A stretch of 64,000 bases of DNA from Hexactinellida sp. DTS-2022 (taxonomy: Eukaryota > Porifera > Hexactinellida): assembly GCA_028753945.1 (NCBI GenBank), contig JAPNXP010000012.1, forward strand, positions 1,302,001 to 1,366,000. Reading direction: 5' to 3'. Under the pieces are notes generated by a model. The model saw only the letters and a list, made by a program, of their open reading frames with translations. It made no database searches and was not told where the DNA came from. Shown one piece after another: positions 63,410-64,000 of this stretch. Made by a program: the position numbers and the translations under genes. How positions within the stretch are numbered: position 1 is the stretch's first letter; every line of letters begins with the position of its first letter.

Positions 63410-64000
63410 TTCATAGTCAAAGTTTAGCCATAGCATTCTATACTCTAAGGCAATGCCGCGGTTGAATGGACTTGGACCATGGATGAACTAGTATAGTCAA
63501 CTAAATATATGCAATGCAATTATTCTTCGAAATAAGTAATCCAGGGTGCTTCTACTTATGTAAATGTTTTATATAAAGGTGGTCATGTACAAGACGCATA
63601 TTTTTTGAGGTGCCACTTGTCGAAATGACGTCACCGTATTATCTAATAGGCAAAATATGCCAAAACTTTGAACGCATGTAAAATGTTCAATTTCGCTTTT
63701 TCAAACAAATTGGTGTGATTAACCCATCTAGGAGCTATTTTACATAAAATATCTCAGAATCAGTTAAGGAATGTTATCACATTCCTCTGTTGCCTTGGAA
63801 ACGTGAATTCAATGATTGAGGTAATATCTCGAGTAGGAATATAGTCACAGCTTAGTCAATGGATCCAATCGATAGCCCGTCCTTAACTTCCTATTCAATG
63901 ATAATACATTTCGATGCTCTATCTCCAACCAATTTTCTCAGATTTGTGATTATTGTAAAATACAATCAAATGATTATACACGTTTTACATAAAATTGGTT
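63410..64000. other. Gene-free right edge
   Basis: Parts around 63680-63800 ('atgttatcacattcctctgttgcc') resemble the arms of the foldback element at 59636-60710. Nothing else was recognised. Confidence 0.45.

Noticed and set aside
1-64000. tRNA, rRNA or snRNA genes
   Set aside because: No cloverleaf with proper A and B boxes or conserved rRNA segment was noticed on either strand; a dedicated scan was not possible.

Overview
This is a 64 kb, AT-rich piece of an animal (metazoan) nuclear genome, or that of a very close relative. The evidence is the gene set: MUS81, CCT5, BUB3, RSPH10B, STX18 (syntaxin 18), WDR43, NOPCHAP1, SYVN1/HRD1, a FEM1-like protein, a DPY30-motif protein, a small-MAF-like bZIP and a TSG101-like UEV gene. 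GT-AG introns are visible in CCT5 and the UEV gene. RSPH10B implies motile cilia or flagella. Most genes are uninterrupted reading frames, so the lineage or locus is intron-poor. I cannot name the species. Nothing prokaryotic, viral or CRISPR-like was seen.

Layout, left to right: MUS81 (runs off the left edge); a 1.4 kb foldback element and a GTACTT-rich element; CCT5 in four exons (5.0-7.8 kb); a 6 kb repeat domain bounded by inverted repeats (7.8-14.2 kb); the FEM1-like gene (14.3-15.9 kb); nested hAT-like elements (16-18.9 kb); BUB3 (19-20 kb); a deleted gypsy-type retroelement (20.7-21.9 kb); RSPH10B (22.1-24.3 kb); the UEV gene and a coiled-coil remnant (25.7-27.2 kb); STX18 and WDR43 in tandem (28.5-31.4 kb); a TIR transposon with a broken zinc-binding ORF (31.9-33.5 kb); NOPCHAP1 (34.7-35.1 kb); a MITE-rich desert; the DPY30-motif gene (40.5-41.1 kb) with a 1.5 kb palindromic element just upstream; SYVN1 (43.8-45.2 kb); hAT-like elements with satellite-like innards (47.9-49.9 kb); the bZIP gene (51.5-51.8 kb); and more nested elements, ending in a 4 kb TIR element that contains two long palindromes (58.8-62.8 kb).

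All twelve recognisable cellular genes lie on the minus strand. They do not form one pathway. They are housekeeping genes: DNA repair, protein folding, spindle checkpoint, ribosome biogenesis (WDR43, NOPCHAP1), ER traffic and ERAD (STX18, SYVN1), endosomal sorting (UEV) and cilia (RSPH10B, perhaps the DPY30 protein). WDR43 and STX18 are separated by only 182 bp.

The rest of the window is largely non-autonomous DNA transposons of two styles. The first is hAT-like, with CAG-type termini and 8-bp target duplications, many of them exact. The second is Tc1/mariner-pogo-like, with TA-CAG termini. Several are nested inside one another, so insertion order can be read directly. No full-length transposase was found.
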